A stretch of DNA of 64,000 bases from Microcoleus sp. bin48.metabat.b7b8b9.023 (GCF_013299185.1 NZ_JAAFKG010000014.1:1-64000); one strand, 5' to 3'. Numbered from the stretch's first letter, positions 8,994 to 17,808 are shown. Notes: generated by a model not told the origin, from the sequence alone. Numbers and translations: made by a program.

Positions 8994-9184
8994 GAGAGCG
9001 ACCTCTACCTATAACGAAGAGGATTGGAGTAATGAATAGTCTGATGTTAATTTCTCCCTCAAAGCGAGAGGCTTTCAACCAATTCTTTCTGGTAAATCCC
9101 AATTTTGTAATACATCAATACAACTCCCAAGCTAGGTTCAAAACTATCAGGGAGTTTTGTATATTTTGAAACGGAGATAGAACA

Positions 9185-10552
9185 ATGGGTATTTCTACTA
9201 TCAACCCGGCAACGGGAGAAACGCTGAAAACTTTCGAGTCACTGACAGATGAAGCAATAGAAGCTAAGCTGGCATTAGCACAGCAAGCTTTTAACAAATA
9301 CCGCCACCTGCCTTTTGAGCAGCGAGCAATCTGGATGCAGAAAGCTGCGGATATCTTGGAGCGCGATCGCGAAAATTTCGCCCAAATGATGACGCTGGAA
9401 ATGGGCAAAACGCTGAAATCGGCGATCGGCGAAGTAGAAAAATGCGCCTTAGTTTGCCGCTACTACGCCAAAAATGCCGCTCAATTTATGGCAGACGTAC
9501 CCGCAACCACCGACGCTAGCAGCAGCTTTGTCCGCTACCAACCACTGGGCGCTATTTTAGCCGTTATGCCCTGGAATTTCCCATTTTGGCAAGTTTTTCG
9601 GTTTGCGGCACCGGCGCTGATGGCGGGCAATGTGGGCTTGCTAAAACACGCTTCCAACGTGCCTCAGTGCGCTCTAAAAATTGAAGAGATTTTCGCCGAA
9701 GCAGGGTTTCCCGAAGGAGTTTTTCAAACCTTGTTAGTGGGAGCCGACAAAGTAGCTAAGATCGTTGCGGACGATCGCGTCAAAGCAGCAACTCTCACCG
9801 GTAGCGAACCAGCCGGCGAAAGTTTAGCAGCAAATGCGGGCAAAAATTTGAAAAAAGTTGTGCTGGAATTGGGAGGAAGCGACCCATTTATTGTGATGTC
9901 CAGCGCCGATTTACCAGCAGCTTTATCAACTGCTGTGATATCACGAATGCTCAATAGTGGGCAAACTTGCGTAGCTGCTAAACGCTTTATTTTAGCAGAA
10001 GAAATCGCCGACGAATTTATCAAAGGATTTGTCAAAAAATTCGAGGAATTGAAAGTAGGAGATCCGATGTTGCCAGAAACCGATATCGGCCCTTTAGCTA
10101 CTCCGACAATTCTTAAAGAATTGGACAATCAAGTGCAAGCTTGCATTCAGTCAGGAGCAAAACTTTTGACAGGCGGCCGCGCACTGTCAGAGAAAGCCGG
10201 CAATTTCTACTTGCCAACTATTTTGACAGATATTCCCCTAGATGCTGCGGCGCGCCAACAAGAATTTTTCGGGCCCGTGGCCTTAGTATTTCGGGTTGCA
10301 GACATCGATGAGGCGATCGAACTAGCCAACAATACATCTTTTGGCTTAGCCGCGACAGCTTGGACTACAGTAAGCTCAGAAGGCGATCGATTTATTTCGG
10401 AACTAGAAGCAGGCGCCGTATTCATCAACGGCTTAGTAAAATCCGACCCCAGATTGCCCTTTGGCGGCATCAAACGCTCCGGTTACGGACGCGAATTGAG
10501 CATCCAAGGAATTCACGAATTTGTCAACATTAAAACAGTGTGGGTAAAATAA
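9185..10552 (+). CDS. gabD: Succinate-semialdehyde dehydrogenase
   Basis: This enzyme oxidises succinate semialdehyde to succinate with NAD(P)+. The 455-residue protein has the aldehyde dehydrogenase fold. MPWNFPFWQVFRFAAPALMAGN forms the cofactor-side motif, the general-base glutamate lies in LELGGSDPF (about 227), and the catalytic cysteine in NSGQTCVAAKRF (about 262). GGAGATAG lies just ahead of the ATG. The next gene is the 2-oxoglutarate decarboxylase-type enzyme, and this adjacency matches the cyanobacterial bypass that closes the TCA cycle (described in Synechococcus sp. PCC 7002). The substrate assignment rests on that context as well as the family. The gap between the genes is 286 bases, so they may have separate promoters. 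Confidence 0.88.
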   Translation: MGISTINPATGETLKTFESLTDEAIEAKLALAQQAFNKYRHLPFEQRAIWMQKAADILERDRENFAQMMTLEMGKTLKSAIGEVEKCALVCRYYAKNAAQFMADVPATTDASSSFVRYQPLGAILAVMPWNFPFWQVFRFAAPALMAGNVGLLKHASNVPQCALKIEEIFAEAGFPEGVFQTLLVGADKVAKIVADDRVKAATLTGSEPAGESLAANAGKNLKKVVLELGGSDPFIVMSSADLPAALSTAVISRMLNSGQTCVAAKRFILAEEIADEFIKGFVKKFEELKVGDPMLPETDIGPLATPTILKELDNQVQACIQSGAKLLTGGRALSEKAGNFYLPTILTDIPLDAAARQQEFFGPVALVFRVADIDEAIELANNTSFGLAATAWTTVSSEGDRFISELEAGAVFINGLVKSDPRLPFGGIKRSGYGRELSIQGIHEFVNIKTVWVK

Positions 10553-10838
10553 GTAAAGCTCGATACACTTTTCGCAAAATCTAAATTTATCTGGGTTTAT
10601 GGTGGCATGGGCAGGGGTATCTCGCCCCTTTAGGGCACGGGTATCCCGCTTCTTGATTGTGGCATGGATATCCCGCCCGTTGTTTTATCTGCGGTCATAA
10701 ACTCAAATTTTTTTGTAAAAAGTTTCCCGAGGGCGATCGGCTAAAAACTTTGTCAGCCTCAACAGTGGTACAATAAATTCCGACATTGCAGATTATTTGA
10801 GCAAAAAAAATCCTGAATAACAAAGGAAAACAACGGAA

Positions 10839-12476
10839 ATGAACACAGCTCAACTCTTGGTAAAATGTTTAGAAAACGAAGGCGTAGAATACGTCTTCGG
10901 ACTTCCCGGAGAAGAAAATTTAGAAGTTTTAGAAGCCCTAAGGCACTCTTCAATTAAATTTATTACTACTCGCCACGAACAAGGCGCCGCTTTTATGGCA
11001 GACGTTTACGGCCGCCTTACCGGCAAAGCAGGCGTTTGTTTATCCACCTTGGGCCCCGGCGCAACTAACTTAATGACAGGAGTTGCTGATGCCAACTTAG
11101 ACGGTGCTCCCTTAATAGCAATTACCGGACAAGTCGGCACAGACAGAATGCACATAGAATCGCACCAATATTTAGATTTGGTCGCTATGTTTGCCCCAAT
11201 TACTAAGTGGAACGCTCAAATTGTCCGCCCCAGCACAACCTCAGAAATCGTCCGTAAAGCCTTTAAAATAGCTCAAAGTGAAAAGCCGGGAGCAGTTCAC
11301 ATTGACTTGCCAGAAAACATCGCGGCAATGCCTGTAGAAGGAACTCCGCTAACCAAAGACAACCGCGAAAAAACTTTTGGCGCTTACCAAAGCCTCAATA
11401 AAGCCGCTGTGGCAATTTCCAAAGCAAAAAGTCCTCTCCTGTTAGTTGGAAACGGTACGATTCGCGCTAACGCCAGCGAAGCATTGACAGAATTTGCTAC
11501 TCGCTTAAATATTCCCGTAGCTAATACTTTTATGGGCAAAGGTGCAATTCCTTACACTCATCCTTTAGCGTTGTGGACGACGGGATTGCAAAAACGGGAT
11601 TATATTAGCTGTGCTTTTGAAGAAACTGATTTAGTGATTGCTGTTGGCTACGATTTGATTGAATATTCCCCGAAAAAGTGGAATCCTGACGGCAAAATTC
11701 CGATTATTCACGTAGGAGCTCTGCCAGCAGAAATTGACAGCAGTTACATTCCGATGGTAGAAGTTGTGGGGGATATTTCGGATTCGCTCAATGAAATTTT
11801 GCAGCGTGCCGATCGCATGGAGAAGACAGATCCTTTTGCTAAGCAATTGCGGGCGGATATTCGCGCTGGGTACGAACAATATGCTAAGGATGATGGTTTC
11901 CCGATCAAGCCCCAAAAACTGATTTACGATTTGCGGCAAGTGCTGGGCCCGGAAGATATTCTCATATCTGATGTAGGAGCTCACAAAATGTGGATCGCGC
12001 GGCACTATCATTGCGATCGCCCGAATACCTGTTTAATCTCCAACGGATTTGCTGCGATGGGGATTGCGATTCCCGGCGCGGTGGCGGCAAAACTCGTTTA
12101 TCCCGATCGCAAAGTAGTAGCAGCTACCGGCGACGGCGGTTTTATGATGAACTCTCAAGAGTTAGAAACTGCGTTGCGCGTCGGTACTAATTTTGTCACT
12201 CTCATCTTTAATGATGGCGGCTACGGGTTAATTGAATGGAAGCAGGAAGATCACTTTGGTCATTCAGATTTCGTCAAATTTGGCAATCCCGATTTTGTAA
12301 AATATGCCGAAAGTATGGGTTTAAAAGGCTATCGCGTGGAATCCGGTACCGATTTTATTCCTATCCTGAAGGAAGCGCTGGCTCAAGATGTCCCCTGCGT
12401 GATTGACTGTCCGGTAGACTATCGTGAAAATGCTCGTTTCAGTCAATTATCTGACGATATGAGCTGCAATATATAA
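10839..12476 (+). CDS. 2-Oxoglutarate decarboxylase (acetolactate-synthase-like ThDP enzyme)
   Basis: A 545-residue thiamine-diphosphate enzyme that automatic pipelines usually name acetolactate synthase large subunit. The N-terminal domain has the ThDP-activating glutamate in TTRHEQGAAFMADVYGR (about residue 48). The C-terminal domain has the metal/ThDP motif GDGGFMMNSQELETA ending NDGGYG (about 431-460). The central domain is present. Being next to succinate-semialdehyde dehydrogenase, it most likely decarboxylates 2-oxoglutarate to succinate semialdehyde, as shown for the PCC 7002 orthologue. No small regulatory subunit is nearby, which also argues against a biosynthetic acetolactate synthase. 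The stop codon abuts a small inverted-repeat element. True acetolactate synthase activity cannot be excluded from sequence alone. Confidence 0.82.
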   Translation: MNTAQLLVKCLENEGVEYVFGLPGEENLEVLEALRHSSIKFITTRHEQGAAFMADVYGRLTGKAGVCLSTLGPGATNLMTGVADANLDGAPLIAITGQVGTDRMHIESHQYLDLVAMFAPITKWNAQIVRPSTTSEIVRKAFKIAQSEKPGAVHIDLPENIAAMPVEGTPLTKDNREKTFGAYQSLNKAAVAISKAKSPLLLVGNGTIRANASEALTEFATRLNIPVANTFMGKGAIPYTHPLALWTTGLQKRDYISCAFEETDLVIAVGYDLIEYSPKKWNPDGKIPIIHVGALPAEIDSSYIPMVEVVGDISDSLNEILQRADRMEKTDPFAKQLRADIRAGYEQYAKDDGFPIKPQKLIYDLRQVLGPEDILISDVGAHKMWIARHYHCDRPNTCLISNGFAAMGIAIPGAVAAKLVYPDRKVVAATGDGGFMMNSQELETALRVGTNFVTLIFNDGGYGLIEWKQEDHFGHSDFVKFGNPDFVKYAESMGLKGYRVESGTDFIPILKEALAQDVPCVIDCPVDYRENARFSQLSDDMSCNI

Positions 12477-12567
12477 TACCAATTCACTATGAAGCTGCAC
12501 TCCATGGTTAGCCTGAAATCCTTTCTAGTAAGGATCTATTCCATGGAGCTTCATAGAAAAATGGTAT
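12476..12567. repeat. Short MITE-like element related to element A
   Basis: It begins ATACCAATTCACTATGAAGC and ends GCTTCATAGAAAAATGGTAT. CCATGG boxes lie on both sides of a 30-base loop, so the whole element can fold into one hairpin. The ends match those of element A at 5877 and 8652, but the interior differs. It starts at the last base of the decarboxylase stop codon and could serve as its terminator. Confidence 0.75.
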
Positions 12568-12601
12568 CAATCCGCTAAACCAGAGTTGTTAGCCCGACTA
12601 A

Positions 12602-13306
12602 TTAACGTTTTGCCCATTCTTCCTCAAGAATGTTAAGCCTCCGAATAGCCTCATCACTTTGTATTCCCCATTGGTAGGCTTCCATCATCCCACGTCCACA
12701 GATGAAAGCTCCATTGAAGCCAATTGGTGAACACGCTCCTTTCGCTGTTGCTGCCGAGCCTTCTCCCTCGCCAGTATGTTTATAAAGGGTGTTAATATAA
12801 AACCCTCTCTCGATCAAGTCGGCTTTTGTGACATAACCAATCCAAACATTTTGCAAAAAACCGCCAAGCCACGAGTCTGAAAGAATAAAGTTTCTTATTT
12901 CCTCATTTTCTGGCGGTAGGAACGATCTGAAGTCCAGCGCAGTCTTCTGTGAAGACTGCTCTGAACTATTCGGTTGAGCAGGCGTTGAACTTTTGGTAGA
13001 TTGCTCAGGCTTCGGCGAGTTTCGACTCTCCGTGGGTTGGACAACTACCGACTGATTCTCTGATTTAGGCAATATGCCCCATATGAGGATTGATAAAAAG
13101 ATAAATGGGATAGCAACCAAAACTCCCTTAATTGTACGTTTGGTAGCACGCTCCGCCTCCTCAGGAGTCTTAAATTGCCTTTTTTGAACCATTTCATTTA
13201 ATTTATCTTCAGGAATTTTGTGATTGTCAGCTACTTGATTAACCCAGCGCCAATAAGCCTTACAAAGATCCAGGACATATTTTCCACTATTGGAATTTTG
13301 CTTCAT
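12602..13306 (-). CDS. Hypothetical single-pass membrane protein
   Basis: I do not recognise this 234-residue protein. Residues 1-60 are charged and probably helical. A single transmembrane helix lies at 61-79, followed by a Ser/Pro/Gln-rich linker (about 85-120) and a C-terminal domain with several tryptophans and two or three cysteines. The cysteine spacing (KGACSPIGFNGAFICGRG) could allow a disulfide if the domain is outside the membrane. AGAGGA lies eight bases before the ATG. Its start overlaps the end of the truncated VapC frame by 20 bases, and it is on the same strand as the toxin-antitoxin remnants, so it may be transcribed with them. Confidence 0.65.
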   Translation of the reverse strand: MKQNSNSGKYVLDLCKAYWRWVNQVADNHKIPEDKLNEMVQKRQFKTPEEAERATKRTIKGVLVAIPFIFLSILIWGILPKSENQSVVVQPTESRNSPKPEQSTKSSTPAQPNSSEQSSQKTALDFRSFLPPENEEIRNFILSDSWLGGFLQNVWIGYVTKADLIERGFYINTLYKHTGEGEGSAATAKGACSPIGFNGAFICGRGMMEAYQWGIQSDEAIRRLNILEEEWAKR

Positions 13307-13538
13307 TTTTATTATCCTCTAAGTTACAATTTATATAATACAAGAATACCGCTGATATTACTTCATCCCCTGATGTCGCTCGTCTGATACGGTTAAGTCG
13401 TCCATACATTTGCTCTTCAAATGTAACGATCGTAATGGCAATATCTTTTGAATTAACTGCACTGACACGCTGCACTATTTGTGGATTCCCCTGCCCAAAA
13501 AGTGTGGCATGGTCTGTATCAAATATCCACAAAGTCAC
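13287..13538 (-). pseudogene. Truncated VapC-type PIN toxin
   Basis: The frame opens with MTLWIFDTDHATLFGQGNP, the N-terminus of a VapC/PIN ribonuclease with its first acidic residue pair (D7, D9). It continues through the VTFEEQMYGRLNRI helix with its conserved glutamate. After about residue 65 similarity stops, and the last 18 residues do not resemble a PIN domain. The C-terminal half with the remaining catalytic aspartates is missing (normal length is about 130), so the toxin should be inactive. The GTG start overlaps the TGA stop of the antitoxin gene (GTGA), the usual translational coupling of toxin-antitoxin pairs. Confidence 0.75.
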
Positions 13539-13942
13539 TTAACCGTTTCCTCCACCTCAACTTTATTAGTGGATGCTGCCTCATCGAGTCGATCGTAATA
13601 TTCTGCCATTTCTGCATTCCTGTCGCGGCGCAGTTCTGCAATATCTTCTAGCATCTCATCAAAGTGCGGATCGTTTTTAAAGGCTCCTGCCCACTTCATC
13701 AGAGGATTTTCAGCTTTGGGAATGTCTACTGTCAGAGAGACTATTTCGACTCTTTTTAGACGCTCCGTCAACAATCGGTGCAAAATTTTTAAAGCTTCTT
13801 CTTTGCTAGATCCTGAGCTTCTACACTCGGGCAATTCCCAAACTATTGCGCTGTAGAGATCTTCATCGTGCTTTTCAACCAAAACTTGATAAGTTAATTG
13901 GGTTAAAGGATTCGGATTAGGATTTAATACTGTGGCATTCAT
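13535..13942 (-). CDS. HicB-like antitoxin partner of the truncated VapC
   Basis: This 135-residue protein has a HicB-type fold in its first half (YQVLVEKHDEDLYSAIVWELPECRSSGSS, then a helix with EEALKILHRLL). The second half is acidic and helical, as in toxin-binding antitoxin tails (EMLEDIAELRRDRNAEMAEYYDRL). It precedes and overlaps the VapC-like frame by four bases. The first residues, MNATVLNPNPN, are nearly the same as those of the unrelated DUF433 protein upstream (MDATVLNPNPN), and the shared DNA includes the start codon. With a broken toxin it may be a relic or may act on other toxins. Confidence 0.75.
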   Translation of the reverse strand: MNATVLNPNPNPLTQLTYQVLVEKHDEDLYSAIVWELPECRSSGSSKEEALKILHRLLTERLKRVEIVSLTVDIPKAENPLMKWAGAFKNDPHFDEMLEDIAELRRDRNAEMAEYYDRLDEAASTNKVEVEETVK

Positions 13943-13996
13943 CTGTTTTTTGCGGTTTAAATAGATATGTTTACGGATTGTAGTCAGCCAGAATCA

Positions 13997-14395
13997 TCAT
14001 TGCTTTGTTGCGGCCCGCTGCGCTCTGCGTTCCTGAAGTTTGACTCGCGCAGCTTCATATTCAGAGCGAGGGGGAGTTGCAGCTATGCGAGCAAAGCGTT
14101 CGCGGTTTCGCTCTTCCCAATACTGCCGAGTTTCTTCGGCTAATTTCAAAACTTCTTGATACTCAGCTTCTACGTCTGTCTGATGCGCTTCTATGTAAGA
14201 AAGAGCAGCGCCAAGCTGCTCATCCGTAAGATTAAATACATCACGAATGAATTTAGAGGGATACTGGGCTTTGAGATGCTCTATTACATCATAAAGGGTT
14301 ATGCGTGTTCCCGCGATCGTCAGCCCCCTTTCTGTGCGGACAATAGTCACTTTTTGATTAAGATTAGGATTAGGATTTAATACTGTGGCATCCAT
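13997..14395 (-). CDS. DUF433-family protein (antitoxin-like)
   Basis: The protein has 132 residues from the ATG at 14395. The frame extends upstream to 14512, but the start is placed at the point where the sequence matches the start of the neighbouring HicB-like gene. Residues 15-75 form a DUF433 domain (ERGLTIAGTRITLYDVIEHL, then LTDEQLGAALSYIEAH), a small winged-helix type usually found as an antitoxin. The C-terminal half is a long charged helix. Its usual toxin partner is not seen downstream; the next gene is the HicB-like antitoxin, 54 bases away. It could regulate this locus. Confidence 0.75.
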   Translation of the reverse strand: MDATVLNPNPNLNQKVTIVRTERGLTIAGTRITLYDVIEHLKAQYPSKFIRDVFNLTDEQLGAALSYIEAHQTDVEAEYQEVLKLAEETRQYWEERNRERFARIAATPPRSEYEAARVKLQERRAQRAATKQ

Positions 14396-14607
14396 CGGTT
14401 TTTTCCGCTTGGCTATATTTGGCATTTTAACGCATTGTTTTTCAAACATTCCATTTTTTTCGCAATGCTTTCGATAGATGTCAGAGGTTAATAACCAATA
14501 ACTCCGCAGCACCTAAAGAAATCGTGATTCTAGCCTTTACCAATCATTCAAGGCTGCGATCGCAACTTCAATCAACTTTCATTACATCTCAAATCAGAAA
14601 AATATTA

Positions 14608-14636
14608 TTGCCAAGAAAACCACTCTATGGTATACT
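14608..14636 (+). promoter_or_regulatory. Sigma-70-type promoter of rpmH
   Basis: TTGCCA (14608-14613) and TATACT (14631-14636) are separated by 17 bases and lie about 55 bases before the rpmH start codon. Each box differs from consensus at one or two positions. No other strong -35/-10 pair is visible between this point and yidC, so it probably drives rpmH, rnpA and the PH-domain gene. Confidence 0.7.
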
Positions 14637-14689
14637 AGAAGATTGTGAATATTAATCAAAAGTAAAGTAACAAGCCGGGAGAAATCAAA

Positions 14690-14827
14690 ATGACACAGCA
14701 AACCCTGCACGGAACCAGCCGCAAAAGAAAAAGAACATCCGGTTTTCGCGCCAGAATGCGTACCGCAACTGGTCGATTGGTAATCAAAGCACGCCGGAGC
14801 AAAGGTCGCCACCGCCTCGCAGTGTAG
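14690..14827 (+). CDS. rpmH: 50S ribosomal protein L34
   Basis: This 45-residue basic protein reads [15 protein letters not shown] at its start and ends in SKGRHRLAV. It has the L34 signature of an Arg/Lys-rich stretch, [19 protein letters not shown]. It is a component of the large ribosomal subunit. A GGGAG-like ribosome binding site lies about ten bases upstream. It heads the widely conserved order rpmH-rnpA-(PH)-yidC-khpB. Confidence 0.97.
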   Translation: MTQQTLHGTSRKRKRTSGFRARMRTATGRLVIKARRSKGRHRLAV

Positions 14828-14864
14828 CACGGCCCAAAAATGAGCCCGATCGCACGCAGCCACC

Positions 14865-15269
14865 ATGTTGCCCCTGACAAACCGACTCAAGCACCGAAAA
14901 GACTTCAGCGCCGTTTACCGCAAGGGAATCCGCCGCAACTCCGCTCATTTCAGCTTAAGAGCTCTTCGCAAACCCAAAAGCGTCGAGATTGACAAACCCA
15001 CAGCCGAGAAATCCTTGCAACCGAGTCGCACAGGCATTTCTATTAGCTTGAAAGTCAGCAAGCGCGCCGTAGTCCGCAACCGGATCAAGCGCCAGATTCG
15101 CGCAGCTTTGCGACAGCTATTGCCCCGATTAAAATTCGGATGGGATTTAGTAATTGTGGTGCGTCCGATCGCACAAGAGTGCAATTATGCAGAAATTCTG
15201 CAAGAATTAGAGCAGTTGTTGGTAGAAGCCGAGGTACTAGATGGGAATTCGAGAGGAAGTATATTATGA
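14865..15269 (+). CDS. rnpA: Ribonuclease P protein component
   Basis: The small basic protein (134 residues) assists the RNase P RNA in maturing tRNA 5' ends. It starts MLPLTNRLKHRKDFSAVYRKG and carries the RNR motif SKRAVVRNRIKRQIR at about 66-80. It lies 37 bases after rpmH and its last 29 bases overlap the start of the PH-domain gene, so the genes are translationally linked. The gene for the RNA subunit is not in this window. Confidence 0.97.
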   Translation: MLPLTNRLKHRKDFSAVYRKGIRRNSAHFSLRALRKPKSVEIDKPTAEKSLQPSRTGISISLKVSKRAVVRNRIKRQIRAALRQLLPRLKFGWDLVIVVRPIAQECNYAEILQELEQLLVEAEVLDGNSRGSIL

Positions 15270-15636
15270 AGGCGGCCCAGCGCTGGGAGACTTGATTATC
15301 AACTTACTGCTGGGGTTGACTGTCGTGGGAATCCCCCTCGCAGTAGGAGCAATTGTCCGGGCTCTGTGGCTGCGCTACCGGATCACCAACCGCCGAGTAT
15401 CGGTAACTAGCGGTTGGATGGGTGGCGATCGCATCGACGTTATCTACTCAGATATAGTCAAAATTGTCACAGTACCTCGGGGTTTCGGGACTTACGGAGA
15501 CATGGTGCTGACAATGAAAAATGGCAGCCGCTTGGAACTGCGATCGATTCCGAAATTTCGAGCAGTATATGACTACATTAACGAAAAACTGCCCGCAGCA
15601 GCTCAAAAAGCCAACGCAGCAGCAAAAGCTAAATAA
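15241..15636 (+). CDS. PH domain-containing membrane-associated protein (bPH2/YdbT-like)
   Basis: The 131-residue protein has an N-terminal hydrophobic hairpin (about 18-45, with LLLGLTVVGIPLAVGAIV). A bacterial PH-like domain follows (RYRITNRRVSVTSGWMGGDRID, then IVTVPRGFGTYGDMVLTM). It is conserved between rnpA and yidC in cyanobacteria, which suggests a role linked to membrane protein insertion, but no reaction is known. The ATG at 15241 lies inside the rnpA coding sequence. The C-terminus is alanine/lysine-rich. Confidence 0.88.
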   Translation: MGIREEVYYEGGPALGDLIINLLLGLTVVGIPLAVGAIVRALWLRYRITNRRVSVTSGWMGGDRIDVIYSDIVKIVTVPRGFGTYGDMVLTMKNGSRLELRSIPKFRAVYDYINEKLPAAAQKANAAAKAK

Positions 15637-15670
15637 CCAAAAGGCTTTCACCCTGATTTGAGGGCGAAAT

Positions 15671-15780
15671 CAGTCGATTTTCCATTTTGCGATTTGAGAT
15701 TTACTCCACAGATGAATCTGCGAGGTTGAACTCTTAGTCTAAAATTTGGGGAGCATCCACGACGATTGTCGGGGGCTTGT
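15671..15780. repeat. Dispersed ~110-bp repeat, left copy flanking yidC
   Basis: The segment contains GATTTACTCCACAGATGAATC and TCTAAAATTTGGGGAGCATCC followed by CGGGGGCTTGT. The reverse complement of 17702-17808 matches it over nearly its whole length, and a third related copy lies at 54786-54878. The gap between the PH-domain gene and yidC (15637-15969) contains nothing else I can name. Confidence 0.75.
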
Positions 15781-15969
15781 ATGCGTTTTTTGGGTGAAGT
15801 CAGCGCGAGTAGTGGCTTTAGTCATTACAAAAATCTGTGAGCGGGCGGTCGATCGACAGGCAATGTCCTAAGATAGAGACAAAAGCCTAAAAGTTGAGGC
15901 GGCCCGCATTCAGCGGGTAAAAATAGTTCTCAACAGTAAACTAAGAGCACCTAAATTAACTCAAAGCGA

Positions 15970-17118
15970 ATGGATTTTGGTATCTCGTTTCTCTCCAACA
16001 ACCTAATGCTGCCGATCCTAGATTTTTTCTACGGGATCGTGCCAAGCTACGGTTTAGCGATCGTAGCTCTGACGCTCGTGATTCGCTTTGCTCTCTATCC
16101 TCTCAATGCAGGATCTCTTCGCAATATGCGGCGCATGAAAGTAGCGCAGCCGTTGATGAAAGAGCGAGTAGATCAAATTCAAAAACTGTATAAAGAAAAT
16201 CCTGCCAAACAGCAGGAGGAAATGAGCAAAGTATACAAAGAATTTGGCAATCCTCTAGCAGGATGCTTCCCGTTAGTGCTGCAAATGCCGGTGCTGTTTG
16301 CACTGTTTGCAACGCTGAGAGGTTCGCCTTTTTCTGACGTAAATTACAGCGTCAACGTCCAAGTTTTGCCGAAAGAACAAATCGAAACTGTTCAACCGCA
16401 AGCCTTTGCTACGCCTCCACAAAATATTTACGTGACTGGTACATTTCACGCCCCAGTTGTGGGCGTGATTCCAGCAGGTGACAAACTTGGAGTCGGCGAT
16501 ACAACCAAGGTTGAATTTAAGACCCCAGACGGTAAATCTCTCCAAACTCTAGCGACAGAAAATAAGAGCGAAATTGACTTTGTTCCCAGTTGGAAAGTCA
16601 TCAAAGGCGAAGAATTTGTCAAGGTAGACGAACAGGGCAACATCGTGGCTTTAGCGCCCGGTGAAGCCACAGTTCAAGGCACAGTCCCCGGATTGGCTAC
16701 TAACAAAGGATTCCTGTTTATCGAAGCTCTAGGCCGCGTGGGCGCGATCGACCCAGACGGCACAATCCACTGGGATATTTTGGTGATGATCCTCGGCTTC
16801 GGTATCAGTTTGTATATCAACCAAACTCTTTCGGGACAAGCACAAGGCCCAAACGACAACCCCCAACAGGCTACAGTCAACAAACTGACGCCAGTTATAT
16901 TTTCGGGGATGTTTTTGTTCTTCCCGCTGCCCGCAGGCGTGTTGATGTATATGCTGATTGCTAACATCTTCCAAACAGTTCAATCGTTTATTTTGTCCAG
17001 AGAACCGCTGCCGGAAAATCTCCAAAAAATCGTGGACGAAGCAGAGGCGAAAACTAAAAAAGAACAGGGATTAGATGCACTTCCCTTCGAGCCGGGCCGT
17101 TCTAAGAAAAAGGCTTGA
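15970..17118 (+). CDS. yidC: Membrane protein insertase YidC/Oxa1 (Alb3 type)
   Basis: YidC inserts and folds membrane proteins in the plasma and thylakoid membranes. The 382-residue protein has the short N-terminus typical of cyanobacteria, a first transmembrane helix at about 24-45 ([18 protein letters not shown]), then the conserved cytoplasmic hairpin ([23 protein letters not shown]). The second helix contains [17 protein letters not shown] soluble insert of about 140 residues follows before the last helices ([19 protein letters not shown]). The tail is charged (EAKTKKEQG ... RSKKKA). It stops eight bases before the khpB start. Confidence 0.96.
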   Translation: MDFGISFLSNNLMLPILDFFYGIVPSYGLAIVALTLVIRFALYPLNAGSLRNMRRMKVAQPLMKERVDQIQKLYKENPAKQQEEMSKVYKEFGNPLAGCFPLVLQMPVLFALFATLRGSPFSDVNYSVNVQVLPKEQIETVQPQAFATPPQNIYVTGTFHAPVVGVIPAGDKLGVGDTTKVEFKTPDGKSLQTLATENKSEIDFVPSWKVIKGEEFVKVDEQGNIVALAPGEATVQGTVPGLATNKGFLFIEALGRVGAIDPDGTIHWDILVMILGFGISLYINQTLSGQAQGPNDNPQQATVNKLTPVIFSGMFLFFPLPAGVLMYMLIANIFQTVQSFILSREPLPENLQKIVDEAEAKTKKEQGLDALPFEPGRSKKKA

Positions 17119-17126
17119 TTGTTAAA

Positions 17127-17600
17127 ATGAAAGAATCAGAAATGCAGCGCGGACAGCAATGGTTAGAAGAATTGCTAAAACTGTCCGCAATTCCCTCAAC
17201 AGTGGTAAGCCAACAGCAAGATGATTGCTATTGGATGACAATAGATGACAGCAATCTGACACCAGAACAAGTAGCCATCTTAATCGGCCCAGACGGTAAT
17301 GTCCTAGATGCGATTCAGTACCTCTGCAACACAGTTGCAAACATCGCTCACGAATCAGATGAACCGATTGCTTATACAGTCGAACTGAACGGCTATCGCA
17401 TCCGCCGACAAGCAGAACTGCGATCGATGGCAGAGTACGCAGCAGATCAAGCGCGATCGACTGGAGGAGAAGTTGAAATCAAATCGCTGTCTTCGGCAGA
17501 ACGCCGTCAAGTACACAGTTTCTTGAGCGAATGTGAGGATATAGAAACTTACAGTCAAGGACAAGAACCCGATCGGCGTTTGGTAGTGCGACTGCGCTGA
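17127..17600 (+). CDS. khpB: KhpB/Jag RNA-binding protein (KH and R3H domains)
   Basis: The protein has 157 residues from the ATG at 17127; a TTG at 17115 that overlaps the yidC stop is less likely. The KH-like half has LIGPDGNVLDAIQYLCNTV (about 55-75). The R3H half carries RIRRQAELRSMAEYAADQA and ends SSAERRQVHSFLSE followed by ...PDRRLVVRLR. It binds single-stranded RNA, and in bacteria the gene is typically adjacent to yidC, as here. The Jag_N domain present in Firmicute proteins is absent, as is usual in cyanobacteria. Confidence 0.92.
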   Translation: MKESEMQRGQQWLEELLKLSAIPSTVVSQQQDDCYWMTIDDSNLTPEQVAILIGPDGNVLDAIQYLCNTVANIAHESDEPIAYTVELNGYRIRRQAELRSMAEYAADQARSTGGEVEIKSLSSAERRQVHSFLSECEDIETYSQGQEPDRRLVVRLR

Positions 17601-17701
17601 CGGTAACAAGGAAAAAAGAAAAAAGGAAAAAGGAAAAAGCCAAAAATGAGCTATTCCTTTTGACTTTTAACTTTTTACCCGTTACCCGCCCAAAAACAGG
17701 T

Positions 17702-17808
17702 ACAAGCCCCGATGCCCTTCGTGGATGCCCCCCAAATTTTAGACTCGTGTTTAATATCCCAGATTCATCTGTGAAGTAAATCTAAAATCTAAAATCTAAA
17801 ATCGACTG
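17702..17808. repeat. Dispersed ~110-bp repeat, right copy flanking khpB
   Basis: This is the inverted counterpart of 15671-15780. It contains AGATTCATCTGTGAAGTAAA and then four tandem copies of the unit TCTAAAA. With the left copy it brackets yidC and khpB as inverted repeats about 1.9 kb apart. Confidence 0.75.

Noticed and set aside
10750..10774. Promoter TTGTCA/TACAAT before the decarboxylase gene
   Set aside because: The spacing is only 13 bases, too short for a standard promoter; not listed as a feature.
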